Shown in pieces: positions 24,497-36,900 of a stretch of 64,000 bases of DNA (position 1 is its first letter; the number at the start of each line of letters is the position of its first letter). The notes beneath the pieces are model-generated. The model saw only the letters and a list, made by a program, of their open reading frames with translations, had not been told where the DNA came from and made no database searches. Source of the DNA: Acanthaster planci (lineage: Eukaryota; Echinodermata; Asteroidea; Valvatida; Acanthasteridae). The position numbers were made by a program, and so were the translations under genes. The DNA lies in the NCBI RefSeq assembly GCF_001949145.1, contig NW_019091439.1, forward strand, positions 494,013 to 558,012, read 5' to 3'.

Positions 24497-25539
24497 TATT
24501 GTCTGTAATCCAGTAAGCCAGCCCGCTATGGTTGGCATAAGCTGTTAAATGTGAAACAAGAACAGAACACACGTTACAGGCACAACTATAGATTAGAACC
24601 AGGTACTGGTAGGTACTGTGCATGTAGTCTGTAGTCTGAAAAAAAGCTGGTGTCACCCTGCTATGCTCTTTCTGTTCTTTGAGACTAAAACCTGCAGTGG
24701 GATAACTTCAGATATAGTGATTTCTTTGCCAATCACTTCAAATGGCACTTGCAAACCCAGCCCACTTTTGTGGGTCACTTTGTACATCTGAGCAGTTACG
24801 GTTGCAGGTATGAATACATGTAGGCCCAAACTTGCCTGAACAGACCAAATAAATTTGCATGCTGTCAAATTCTGTGCTATAAACTACATGTACCTGGGAT
24901 GATGGAAAGAAGGATGGATTCAATCCGGAATGCCAGCTTGTACTTCTAAAAATACTGGGCAAAACGGGGCATTCCCTATTGCTTTTGCAACAAAGTGTAT
25001 ACATGTACATGTATGTGGGCATCAATTTCCAAAGTGGTGTTTGGCTTCGAGACTCTTTTTGGGGGGGATGATCTTCTCCGGAGAGAAGTATTTTCAAAAG
25101 TCATTGATTAAGCCACTAAAAATTGAAAGGAAAACAAGGAAAAACAAAGATGAAGAAATGAGCTTTAATTAGGTGTACATGTACGTCTTACACACCAGGG
25201 AAACTGTAGTTTTCCTGATTTTTTGAAGTGGGGGGTATTTGTCAATGTTGTCTATGGCAGCTTATTAGTAATATTGGTCGGCAACCTTAGAGGCCTTTAA
25301 TGCCCAACCTCCGCCAGTTGCCTCAACGATGTCCACGAAACAATCATGATAATTGGGACATACCAAACCATGCCAACCTTAAAGCTTGGCATGCCCAACT
25401 TTGGTCATCCAACAGAACTGAATATCAAAAGAGTACAGGTGAATAAAATTGGAACAACTGGGCTGTTACCAGTTTTGAATAGTTTTTACATGATTGGGGT
25501 AACTAAATTCACATGTACTGTATAACTGACTGATTTTAC

Positions 25540-26025
25540 CCTACATGTACAGTCTATTACATGTAGCCATTTGAAAGCAATTATATGACCTAAAAAGTCA
25601 AATCTAGCAGGGAAAATACGAGGGGATTCACATAGAAAACACTTCGAGAATTTTTAGACCAGTCTCATAGGGTTTGTGCACAGTGTCAAGTGGTGTCCGT
25701 AAACAGGTACACATACATGGAAGTCTTTCCCATCATTTTTGTTCACTTTCGGTGTTTTCTTTTCTCTTATTTTAAATCTCAAATACAGTTTCATGATACA
25801 TGTGATACTTGTTGGTTACCCTATCTGGAAAGAGTTCCATACCTGGACACCAGTAATTATTCTCTAAAGTGACCTACATGTATTATTCCATCAGAAAGCA
25901 AAAACATGTCCACAAAAGTTCAATTTAGGTGGGAAATATCAAAGTCATTTAATTAGAAAACACAATTTTTCAGACCAGTCTCATACATGTCACAGGGTTT
26001 GTGCAAAGGGTGTCAAGGAAACAGG
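25540..26025. repeat. Imperfect direct duplication of about 160 bp
   Basis: Segment 25545-25705 and segment 25868-26025 share a series of blocks in the same order: ACATGTA, TAGAAAACAC, AGACCAGTCTCATA, AGGGTTTGTGCA and GTGTCAAG. The second copy runs directly into the element at 26024. A weaker third similarity (GCATTTTAGCTAGGAAAT) follows near 26195. Confidence 0.5.
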
Positions 26026-26578
26026 TCAACTCGTACGCATGCCAACTAGTACAGCGACCAACTCGTACAGTGTATGCAGATCGGTCGGCTCGTATGCCAA
26101 CCAACTGTACACAAGCCAACTTGTACACAAGCCAACTCATGCACTGACCAACTCGTACATCGACCAACTTGTACACCATCAACTCATCACAAATTGCATT
26201 TTAGCTAGGAAATTTTTAAAAAAATGATAGTTGAAATAATAACACTCAAAAAGCTAAAGAAAAATTAAACAAAAAATTCAAAATCTCAGTTATGTTTTAT
26301 TGGGAGGTCCAGGTTGCTCAGGAAGAAAACCTACATTTTTCTCTGAAACTCTCCTTCATATATCTTGTGCATCAAAAAAGCTTTTAGTCTCAATTTTTTT
26401 TACATTCGCAGAATGCCGAACTATTTTTAAGCACAAGATCGTGCTTGTATGAACTAAACTTTGCAGGCAACTACACACCGTATGAGTTGGTTGGCGTACG
26501 AGTTGGTTGGCGTACGAGTTGGTCAGAGTATGAATTGGTGCGTATGGTTGGCATGCACACGACTCCCCCGAGTTGACC
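26024..26578. repeat. Inverted-repeat element with GGTCAACTCG ends and CGAGTTGG arrays
   Basis: The stretch begins GGTCAACTCG and ends CGAGTTGACC, a perfect 10-bp terminal inverted repeat. Both flanks inside are irregular tandem arrays built on CCAACTCGTAC (left, to about 26180) and GTACGAGTTGGTTGGC (right, from about 26478). A 300-bp AT-rich centre separates them. A shorter relative with the same ends and core is at 46592-46754. No protein is encoded. The family is not one I recognise. Confidence 0.6.
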
Positions 26579-27119
26579 GGCATTCTGTGGTGTCCGTATA
26601 TAGAAGTCTTTCCCCTCATCCTTTATTCATCTGACAAAGTGCTGGCTATAACTAAGCTACATGTACCTGCATGGTCATGATGGTCACACTGTCAATAATG
26701 GGCGTACCCCTGACTGTTAGACACGCTACTGCTGTAGTGTTAGAGGCTTCAGCATGTTGGTACAATCAGGCATGTTATCATTATTTTCATTCACTTTTAA
26801 ATTGTTAAAATTAAGTCTAAGTCATCTTTGTTTTGTCAGATCAAATGACATAACTGTGCATATAAACTCACAAAACATACCTTGATATTTATACACATTA
26901 CCACGGTCAACAATTACTGTAAATCTGTAATTGATCGATGTGTGAAAACGAAAGTTGCTCACATCCCGGTACAGTCAGTGTACAGACACGACAGAGATAC
27001 AGTTGCCTAAAATCACGGGACTTAAGCAAAGTTCCACGCATTCAATTAACCTCGTTGCAGGTCACACATAACAAAATGAAGAAGAGTACCACTTCTGTCC
27101 TGAGAACGATGCCAGTTTT

Positions 27120-27180
27120 TAGTTGAAGTCTCGTACGTACGCGTGAGTTGAGAATTCAAGATGGCAGCGGCCTTGTGAGT
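27120..27180 (+). promoter_or_regulatory. Likely TBCCD1 promoter/first non-coding exon with a YY1-like site
   Basis: CAAGATGGCAGCGGCC (27158-27173) matches the CAAGATGGCGGC class of sites bound by YY1 at animal transcription starts. It is followed by a consensus donor, GGCCTT|GTGAGT (27174/27175). Splicing to the acceptor at 27970/27971 would give a short upstream frame (MAAAL and stop) before the TBCCD1 ATG at 27994. CpG content is locally raised. The transcription start itself is inferred. Confidence 0.5.
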
Positions 27181-27554
27181 GACTGAATTCGAGACGGCAC
27201 TTTGCAGTTTCTTTTATTTAACACACCTTTGTGTTAAAAATCATGTAATACCTCTCAAAACTATTGTTAATATTCAAAATAAATAACTGCATTTCAATTT
27301 TTCTCTGAAACTCACAAAATGAAAAAGTTATCTGGTAAATAGGCCTAGATAGGCCTTGGTCCAGTTTACGGACAACGATGTAAGTAGTTAGGATCGGGAG
27401 TGAGAGTCCGTGCCACACACTAGTGGGGCTACCCCATCCCCACTTCGTCCCATTTTCACTTTGCCCCATTGATGTTTCAAGATTTCTTCACCTTAATTCT
27501 TAGTATTTTGTCTAGGTGTATTTTCTGTGTTCATCAGTTTAATTTTAGGTTGTT

Positions 27555-27946
27555 ATGCTCACACTTGAAGTGAGCATGTATCCACAAAATTTCCTACGCA
27601 CCGAGAAAACGAGGGGAACCCTTGCCCTGTGTTTGTAGTGGATAACCCTCATGCATGCCAAACAATGGCTACAAACAAGGCTACATGCAATGTTTGACAT
27701 GCACAAGGGTTTATCCTTTATGAACAAAGGGCGAGGGTCCCCCTCATTTTTTCTGTTTTCTCGGAATGATGCAATCTACATTTAGCATGTTCAAAATTCG
27801 CATCTTGACATGAACGGAAAAGAAACGTTTTTAGCTCGTTATAGTTGAGCTCTGAAGACAAATGACACCACGTTCGATTTGAATGCTTTCATATTTATTT
27901 GAACAGATAAAATCAGAGAAAACATGTTTTCCTTTGAGTTGCCCTT
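27555..27946. repeat. Long hairpin repeat in the TBCCD1 5' leader region
   Basis: Two hairpins are present. ATGCTCAC...GTGAGCAT (27555-27578) is a perfect small stem. From 27601 (CCGAGAAAACGAGGGGAACC) to 27764 (GTTTTCTCGG) the sequence folds back on itself along about 75 bp per arm. A rearranged relative at 36786-36995 carries the reverse complement of the right arm followed by the same downstream unit (ATTTGAACAGATAAAATCAG), so this is a dispersed repeat. Confidence 0.6.
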
Positions 27947-27993
27947 TCATATTACTGTATCTTTCTACAGATAAGGAACAGATTTAAAGCAGG

Positions 27994-30900
27994 ATGGCTG
28001 TCAATGCGAGCCTCTGGCTCAAGTTTGATCCATTCCACATCGGTGCACTCCAAGTCTCACCACATCCAAAACTCTCCCTCCATGTAAGTTAACTGATTCA
28101 AAAGGGAAAACCTTTAAGGAACATGTCCCATTTTGTGAATTTTTTTAACATTTTGGGTGGGTGTTGACTGTGTTCACGGGAAAAGCTGATATTTAAATAG
28201 GGAAATGTTCTAGGAAAGAAAAAATAAATAGGAATGTGTCATAACCGAAAAGCCAAAAGTATGGGGATACCTTCAGCCGCTACCTCAGTAGCAGTGCCAA
28301 AGCCTTGAGTCCAATCCAGCAAGAGTGATTTCATATTACAGAACCCAGGTGCAATCAGGCCCAGTCTGCTTGTTTCTCAAAGTGAAATCTTTGAGTGCCA
28401 GCTCAATCTGGGAGCAGATCCTCACTGACCTTGTATTAGAGCCAATTGTTGATCACCTTTTGGCTCTCCTTGCTGAGATTCAGAAAGAATGCAGTGTTAA
28501 AACATGGTCCCCAGGTAAATTTACTGATTTCCGTATATTCTTTATTATGAATGTACAGTGTAGTTTGAATTTCAACTACCAATCCCTTGGCTCACAAAAT
28601 TTAGTGCCCGATGGCAGAATACAAGACCGGTGCAGTACTTCCCATATAAGCACCAGCTTTGCAGTTGTCAGCCTCTTTTCCATTATATTGGATGAATTTA
28701 TAAATGATATCTGTTTGAACAGGCTGTCACACAAGATGACCGATAACATCAACACTGGATATTCATGGTTGCTGCTAAAGTAGCTTATTTTGAGCTATTA
28801 ACTTGTTGGGGGTTTACACATAAAATACTTGACTACTAGATTTAAACTGTATGGTCTTAGGCTGCACAAGCAGGCATCTAAGCATTTTAAACCTTCTTTA
28901 TGCAATAACAAGTTGAAAGAACACTGTGTGTGACTTTCTGGCTTCTTGCCTGAGTCTTGGTTTATTTAGCTTCTTCATTGCTTCCCTTTACAACTTAATC
29001 TTCAACATTTTCTATTGAACTGTCAATTTGTATGAGTATTCATTAAATACCTCAGATAGTTTTCCCACTGTCAAGAGCCCGTCACTTTGATGTGCAGTGT
29101 GTACATGTACTTTGCATTCTCAGTATCCATGGACGTAAGAAGATCTTAGTGCAGTGTGCTGGAGGCATGTACCAAAATTATGACAAGAGGGGTGTTTTAC
29201 AAAAATGTTGGTAGAAATGATGAACAAGGGGAAATAATTATCAATGGAAATACAAGTGTAGTTGAGCAGTTTTCAACAAGTGCATATACGTTTAAAAGCG
29301 GCTTGGGGCCAGCTGCCAGTATGGGCATCGACACGGTCTATCATGACTCCAGGCCACTATTCAATGTTCAGCATCTAACCACTCTGTTACTGCTTAATTC
29401 GCTCAGCACACTTGATCACTTGAGGCATCCTTGATCATAATTTTTCAGAACAGATGATTATTGTTTTTATTGCTTTAATGTTGAAGTTGGAAACCTCTAT
29501 CCTCTTTCTAGTACTTGCGAAAGATAGCAGTGTATGCAAAGACTAAAGGCAAGGCAGGATTTCCTCAGCTGAGCTACCCAGTATGGAGACACATTGCAGT
29601 GAACAAACTCAACATATCTGATGACCTTGCATGGATGTAAGTGCTCAAATGGGTGGTTTGTGTAAGTGTTCGTACCTGATGTCAGTTTAGCATTAGATTT
29701 GTTTCTTGCAGTGATTGGAGTAATAACAAATCAGTCGGTTCTTTTCATTCAACAACTGACTTCCTATCAACTGCCAGAGGTGAAGATGAGGGGTCTAATC
29801 ATCAGTGAGGGTGATAACCACTTTTGTGTTGAAGAACATGTAAACACAATAAGGCCATACGTATACCTAGGCACAGCAGATATGTTCGGCCACCACCCGT
29901 GCCCTGTGTTAATCTTCCATTGGGTTTGTACCCACATGCATAAAGTCAGAAAAATCTATGGAGGCGGAGCTTACATTGAACTTGAACGTGGCTGCTGCGC
30001 ACGGCCTGTTACAACTAAATGGTGCTCCATGAGTTAGTTGAAGTATTGAAAAGATGAGGTTACTGTAAGAAATATGGCACAAAATGTGTGATCCTAAACA
30101 TGCAACTGGATTGTCTCGAGTTGTCTGTAAATTGTAAGCTTGTGATTTCTAGCAGTCATTTATTCCTAACACCAAATAAGCAAAAGAGTTTGTCTTTACG
30201 TTGTTCATTTTTTCTCACATGCAAGGTTCTTTGAGGGTTATGACCTCCTGTGCGAGTGTCCTGCAGAGACAAGACTGAAACTGGCTGAGAAGCTTCAAGG
30301 TTGCAAAACACCACAAGAAAAAGGTAACCATCTTAACAGCAATAGACGTTGAATCAAGTCAAGCTGAATCATGCTTGGTAGACATATATTTGCACAGCTT
30401 TGTGGCCCAGTGGTCACTGTATCCAAACAAATTCAGCTGAACATCAAACTTTTCAGACTTTCAGATGATAAAATATTTCAATATTTGAGCCTTGTCATCC
30501 TTGAGCTGTGCATTCCCTACCCCCCCTCCCCCGAACTAATCGCCAGCAACATTTGCCTCAAACTTTTATCTGGTAAGCTTGAAAACGTCAAGGAATGCCA
30601 AGCAAGGAGACTCTGTGTGAAATTTGGTTGGCTTTTGTTGCCCTTGACAGTTGGTTTCCACGCCAAGTGAGGACATCTATTGAGTCTGAACATTCAGTTT
30701 GGTCCATTAAGGTCTGGTCAGGATGTAGTGAATTAACAGTTTCTCTTCCAATCCTGATGCTGATAAATACAAATGCAGGTTTTTGAAAGGGATTTTGATT
30801 GGTGGCCTCCTGAAAAAATACATCCTTAAATTTTTTCTGACAATGTCTTTCTTTTACTGCAGACATGCAAAGGATTAGAAAGAAGAAAAACCAGTGGTGG

Positions 30901-33900
30901 ACAGTTTGGGAGTGGGGGGTGGTACAGTTGGACCCTCCCAACCCATGGGAAGACATTTGATATCTTTCTTGTATGTCAGTAAGCCCAGCATATTAGTTGA
31001 ATTTTAATCCTGTTTTAACACTGTTGCGGTTTTCCTATCTCTTCTCTTTTGTTTTTGTAGAGTTTATCAAGAACCAGGCATCAGTGGATACCTTGGAGTT
31101 CCTGATTTATTTGTTCCTTCAGCAGGTCCACAAGATATCGTTGCGTTCTTCCCTGGTGTCCGGGGAAGAGTATCCTTCAATATGACATAGAAAGTGACCT
31201 TGGCCTGGTCAAAACTTGCTGGATGACACACCTGAGGGATTCTTGCCAATCTTTGAAGAAGTATTTGTGTTCTTATGATTGGTGTTATCATTATCAGGCT
31301 TCGTATGTCTTTTTCAGAATCACTTAATGACACCGGTGGAAACCAATGGGTGCCGCTTCGGCACACTGTGTCTTTACATAGAGGGGCCTTTTTTAGGCAG
31401 ATTACATTACTTCTACTGCAGTTTGCAACTAGCTGTGTCCAGATTGTGATTGACCATTTACAAGTGAATCTGAAGAGAACCTCATCAACTGTTTGTTTCT
31501 GTGTATCTGTAAACAGACCATGGAGGGCAGTAGGTTGAAATGGTTGACCCTCTTTCAGCTGATAGAATCTACATGTACTAAAGTGTACGGTAGTAAATAT
31601 GCCACACGCACTGTTATCTGTATAAAAGGCATTAGCGTGGGAACCAGCGAGTGAACCAACACACGAATGTATAATCCATTCATTTACACACTGCCTGATT
31701 CAAATGATGCCATGCTTCAGTAGTCTATATCCCTCTTAAACAGAAGCACCCCTCGTTGGTCAAAAAAGAGTCATGTATGGGGAGTGTTCAGTGAAGTGTA
31801 GTGGTTCGGTCCCCGGCCAATTGCTTGGGAGGTGGCCAGGCAAAACAGAAAGATCAGCAGACAAAAGAGTTGGGTACTTAAAAATGGGCTGGATTCCTTT
31901 TATTTCGCCGTCACTAAATAATGAAAACTGCTTGGACGATATGTGTAAGATGCTACAATCTATGTGATTCCTAGGGGAGCCATCACCATGTCTATCCACC
32001 CAGTTGTCTAACGCAGCACTCTTGAAAATACCTCGGAAGCCTGCCAAACTTTTTCTGTCCCGCCAAAAAGTGTAATATTGTAGGCCACTTCCGGCCGACA
32101 GGTGTGAAATCTAGAAAATAAATGTACATTCTAAATGTGCAGGAGGGCCCAATCACACCTTGAAGATGTGCTCAAGGTTCAAAGGTCACATAAATCGCTA
32201 ATTTAATTAGGGAATTCCCTGATCCCTACATAAGCACCATCTTGTTCAAAGCGACACATGTCCGTGAATTGGCTAATGTAGTTACCACCAAAGGAACCAC
32301 CGTTGCTTGGAAACTTGCACCCTCTCTCGGTCCCGCTCGGGGCGGACATGATACGCAACATGATGGACCTTACATTAGACTTACAGATGGCCCATGCGTC
32401 CACGCTCCCCAGATGTAGACAGCAGAGGTGGAACCATTAATTCCAAGGTAGTAGAGTTCGCTTATACTCATCGGGAACAGTGCATTGTAGTTAATCGACC
32501 TACACATATATATATACAATATATTTTTGAACCATATACTCTAGTATTGTCCACTTCACATCAGCAACTTACCCACCTTAACTGTCACCACATCCAAAAT
32601 TTTGCCTAAAGTTGGCCTAAGGTGTTTTATCAGGTGAGGGTTAAAAAAAAGCCCATCACAGTTGATAAATAGAAGGTACTTCTGTGATTTTTTTTCTCTG
32701 CAGAGTTTGGACGAAAACACCCACATGACCTTTCTACAGACTCACCTCAGTGACATGCTGTCACTCTTAGTAGAAGCTGGTAAGGGGGCTTACATTCGGG
32801 ATTGTTTCCACTCCTTATGTTTATAACATAGCCTGCGAAATCCAATTAAATTTCACAAAACTTACAAGGTTACGGACTGAAAAAAGAATAAACTTCATTT
32901 GAAATGGTTTGAATCCTTAAATCTGATCTCCGTCTCAGTAGCCCTTTGTGCGGAGAATTCTCGTAAATGTGCACAAATTCAGCTCTTGATGGTTACCAAG
33001 GGCACGATCTGTAGACAATTGACCCTTTTGTCCTGTGTAATATAATGGCAGTTGGGCCCCACAGTGTAGTCTAGTACAGGTCAAAGGAGGAGTAGATGTA
33101 ATGCTCTGCTGAAGGGTGCTAACTATCAACCTGATTGCTGACACAGATCCCTATGCTGGTTCAGCCACCGATGTCCTTATGTCTCTGCAGTCAGTACAAG
33201 CCATGAGCTTCATATTGGAAGGATGTGCAGATGGCAACAGGTTTGTGTCAGTTACAGTCCTTGTAATATGAAATACATTCATTCGAAAATAATGAATAAT
33301 TGAACAATTGGAAAAAATGGAGGTGTTTACATCTGCATCTTTCTGCTTTAAGAGCATTGTGCACTTACCCAAAGTACCATTTCGCCTTACAACATCTACC
33401 AAAAAATTTGGCCTGACTCACCACAGTTCGCTTGGAAAAACCTAACTTAAAACTTCATTAAAGGGGTAGGTGTTGTACATCGTTGAATTTCGTCCGTGTC
33501 TTTATTTGTGTTTTATTCGTTCCTAGGACAGTCAAACCTATTCATGAGTTAGCCAAGACACAGGGCATTCAACTTAAAAGTGGCTATTCAAAGGTATGTC
33601 AAAGCCATGGTCTTACTGTTTGGTAAAAGTTATTGTCCTGAAAGCAATCACAAGATTAGTTTATGGGCAAAATTGAATCCATGGAAACATGCCCATTGAT
33701 GGAAAAATGTATGTTTAAAATCAGTTGTACTTGTATGTCCGATATAATTACACAACAGAAAAAAATCTCTTCAGAATGGAAGTCTCTGTCAGCTTCGAGG
33801 TTGGCTGGAAGTAGAGGCTGGGTTACACAATTGTTTATCGATATATCAATGAGAGAGTTGCCAGAACAGTATGACTGAATAAACTTACAAGCTCTAAAGG

Positions 33901-36900
33901 ACCAAATTTATGGACAACACATCTTGCCGTTGCAAACAGATATTAGAAATTGAAATATAAATCTTTACATTTAAAAGTTGAAAACGAAAAAATAGTTTTT
34001 TTAAGTAGCAATTTTGTGGAGTTGGAAAGCTCAGAAAGTTCAAAGCTAGTGCGCATGCACAACACAAAGAGGTACATGTCAAACAGGTGCTTTAACTGCT
34101 GCAATGTAAGTCTGACGTGATACATATTGTGGTGCATGTTGCATTGTGATCCCAACATGTGATTTGCATCATTACAGGAAGTATTAGTGTAGTCCACCAC
34201 CCCTCGGTCAGTACCTACTGTTGTTGATTTGTTGTGGATGTGTACTGCATATTGGTTGGGTAATTTTGCATAGGTAACCGTTTGTCAACGTGTTCAATTT
34301 GATTTGCTGTGGCATCTCTAGATCACACTGGCCTTTACCTGTCGCACGTTTGAGTCTTGGATCCGAACTAGTCTGGTGGCCAATCCATATGGTGTAGCTG
34401 CATGTATCTCGGCTGGGCACAGACTCTCCTGGCCTACTGCAGGTGAGATAATGTGCAGATGTCTCTTCTTTTGGAATGCACTGTCAGAGTAAATGTATCA
34501 TGAAGTTTGCATGTACACTTACGTTCTTAATAGATGAAATCAAACTGTGCTAGACCAATTTTGCATTCTTAACAGAGACATCCAACCATGCACTTATCTT
34601 TGAAGCAGTCCTCTGGCACATTTAGTTGAGAACATTTGTCAATCCCTGTTGGCTAATTTTAATCAGACATTTACTAGACAGTGGCCCTTGACCTAGTTTA
34701 CTTGACTGTTTGTGTTAGGCTGGTTATTAATAGTGGCAATATTGCAGTGTGAAGTAAGGAACTCGGAGTGAGAGGTTTCTGGTCATGACTGACTTCAGAT
34801 TGGTGTGGGATCGTACAGACTATTATGTGTGATCAAGTTGATGGTACACACTGAATCAACTACTGATCAGCCATTGGTGGGTTTATCCATCAGTGTCACT
34901 TGTTTTGACCGATCATTTTCTTTGTATTGATATCAGGCGGTGATGGAGATGCAGTGAAGAGAGGCCGCATGGCTACCAATGCTCAGAAAGCGCCATCAAA
35001 GTAAGAAACAATGGTGCAGATTTAGGGAATAACAACTTGTATATGCTGACCAACACTTCACAACTGTACTTACTGTTGCAAAGAATCAGATGGTTTATAA
35101 ATTGAATTGAATCCCTGTGTATCAATTTTATGTTCAGTCATGACAATATTGTTCTTTCAGAAACAAATTGGTGATATTATCACAGATCTGCAAACAGACC
35201 CTAGCAAAGGTTAGTTTTGATAGAAATATCTAATTTGAAATCAAATAGTCTCTACACAGAGAAAGAGTCCAAAGATATTAAATTGGAAATATTTCCATTC
35301 AAATGTTTTCATCTTGAGTGTGGGATCTCCCAGAGATATAGATTTTATTTTGCAGGTTACTTTGAATGTGTAAATGGTCACTCCATATTTAGTGGGATAA
35401 AACTTGTGACAAGAATCCCTGTGAATGGAATACGTGTATTGTAATCATGAATCCAGTCCCTGAAGTATTAATACTACAGACCTGCCCATGGAATATTAAA
35501 ACTATGGTCCCAGCCCATGAAATATGAAAACTATGGTCCCAGTCCATGGAATATTAAAACTATGGTCCCAGCCCATGAAATATTAAAACTATGGACCTAG
35601 CCCATGAAATATTAAAACTATGGACCCAGCCCATGGAATGGGGATTGACAAGGGAATCAGGCTCATGTGTGACTCAGGTAAGTTGACTTGAGTAAATAAA
35701 TAGGAATACCAGTTGGTTGGCCTTGAACTCAGTGTCAATGGAAAAATGCATGCTGTAGTCAGGACTTGGTCACGTGTGTGTCGGTTTCTAACACTGCATT
35801 TGAGCTATGACTTTATTGAGTTGGGACTGTTTGCTGATCTGGTTTGTTTTGGTACTGTTAATCTAGGAAGACAATTTCACATCGCAGATTTATGTCTTTA
35901 AATTTGTCCCTCTTCGTTTTACAGAGCTCCTCTACTCTTGTCAATGCTCGGGTCAAAGTTCACAGATGTCACCATTCCTTTATCTACCTATTGTCACCCC
36001 TCAAGTAAGCACAAAGGGACGCAATGCAAATAATGAATGTTTATTGTTGTTGTGGTAAGAATATTTCATGAGATGGATGGAATGTTCCATTCCATAGGGA
36101 AAAGTAAAGTAGGACAGAACATTCCTCTTTCACTGAATTAAACTGTTCATTCCAATCCTTGAATGTGATATATTCATTACTCTTTTTGCATTCCCTAAAT
36201 AGATAATTGCATTACCTGAATGAATCCCTGTCGTAATAAATCCTTGTACCACCTATGAATTTTAATATGTCTTGTGACCAAGCAATGGAACTTCCATTTA
36301 CTGTTAGAATGGACCAAGCAGTGCATTGGATGATTAATTTAGTGACATATCAACAATCCATCAATTGAATTGAATTTGTTCAGGTATTGTGTTATCCCAT
36401 ATTTTCCACCAAGGATTACTGTGATGTAACGGTATTTTCATCATTTCAGCTGTTAGATTGACATTGAGGAATTGTGTTCACATGCAGTCTGACTACATGT
36501 CTGCAAAGCTATTACCCAGACTTGAAAGAGGAAGGGGCATGATGCGTTCCTTTTAATAACTTGACTAATAAGTTCATGGATATTGAAATCAATTTCTGTA
36601 CATCCTGCTAGGTTTGTGAGCATAGAAAAATGCCGCCACTCCACCATTGTGCTTGGTGCCGTGGATACCACAGTACATCTGAGTGGATGTGAGGATACCA
36701 AAGTCATCACAGCTTGCCGACGGTGTAGCGTAAGGTGAGTTCAGTTGTAATCTAACTGTTGAGCAAGGATGAGGGTTGGGTTTAAAGATGCGAATTCTGA
36801 ATGTAGATTACGTCATTCTGAAAAACAGAGAAAACGAAGGGAACCCCTGCCCAGTGTTGGTAGTGGATAAACCCTTGTGCATGCCAGACATTGTTACAGT

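Larger units (their letters stand above)
24503..27150. other. Upstream/intronic DNA between golgin and TBCCD1
   Basis: No coding exon is seen. The golgin 5' UTR exon starts with an acceptor at 24503, so at least one non-coding golgin exon and its promoter should lie in this interval, but none could be placed. The region holds an imperfect direct duplication (25540-26025), a repeat element with CGAGTTGG arrays (26024-26578) and ACATGTAC tracts. The right end (26930-27180) is richer in CpG and is the best candidate for a shared promoter. Confidence 0.5.
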
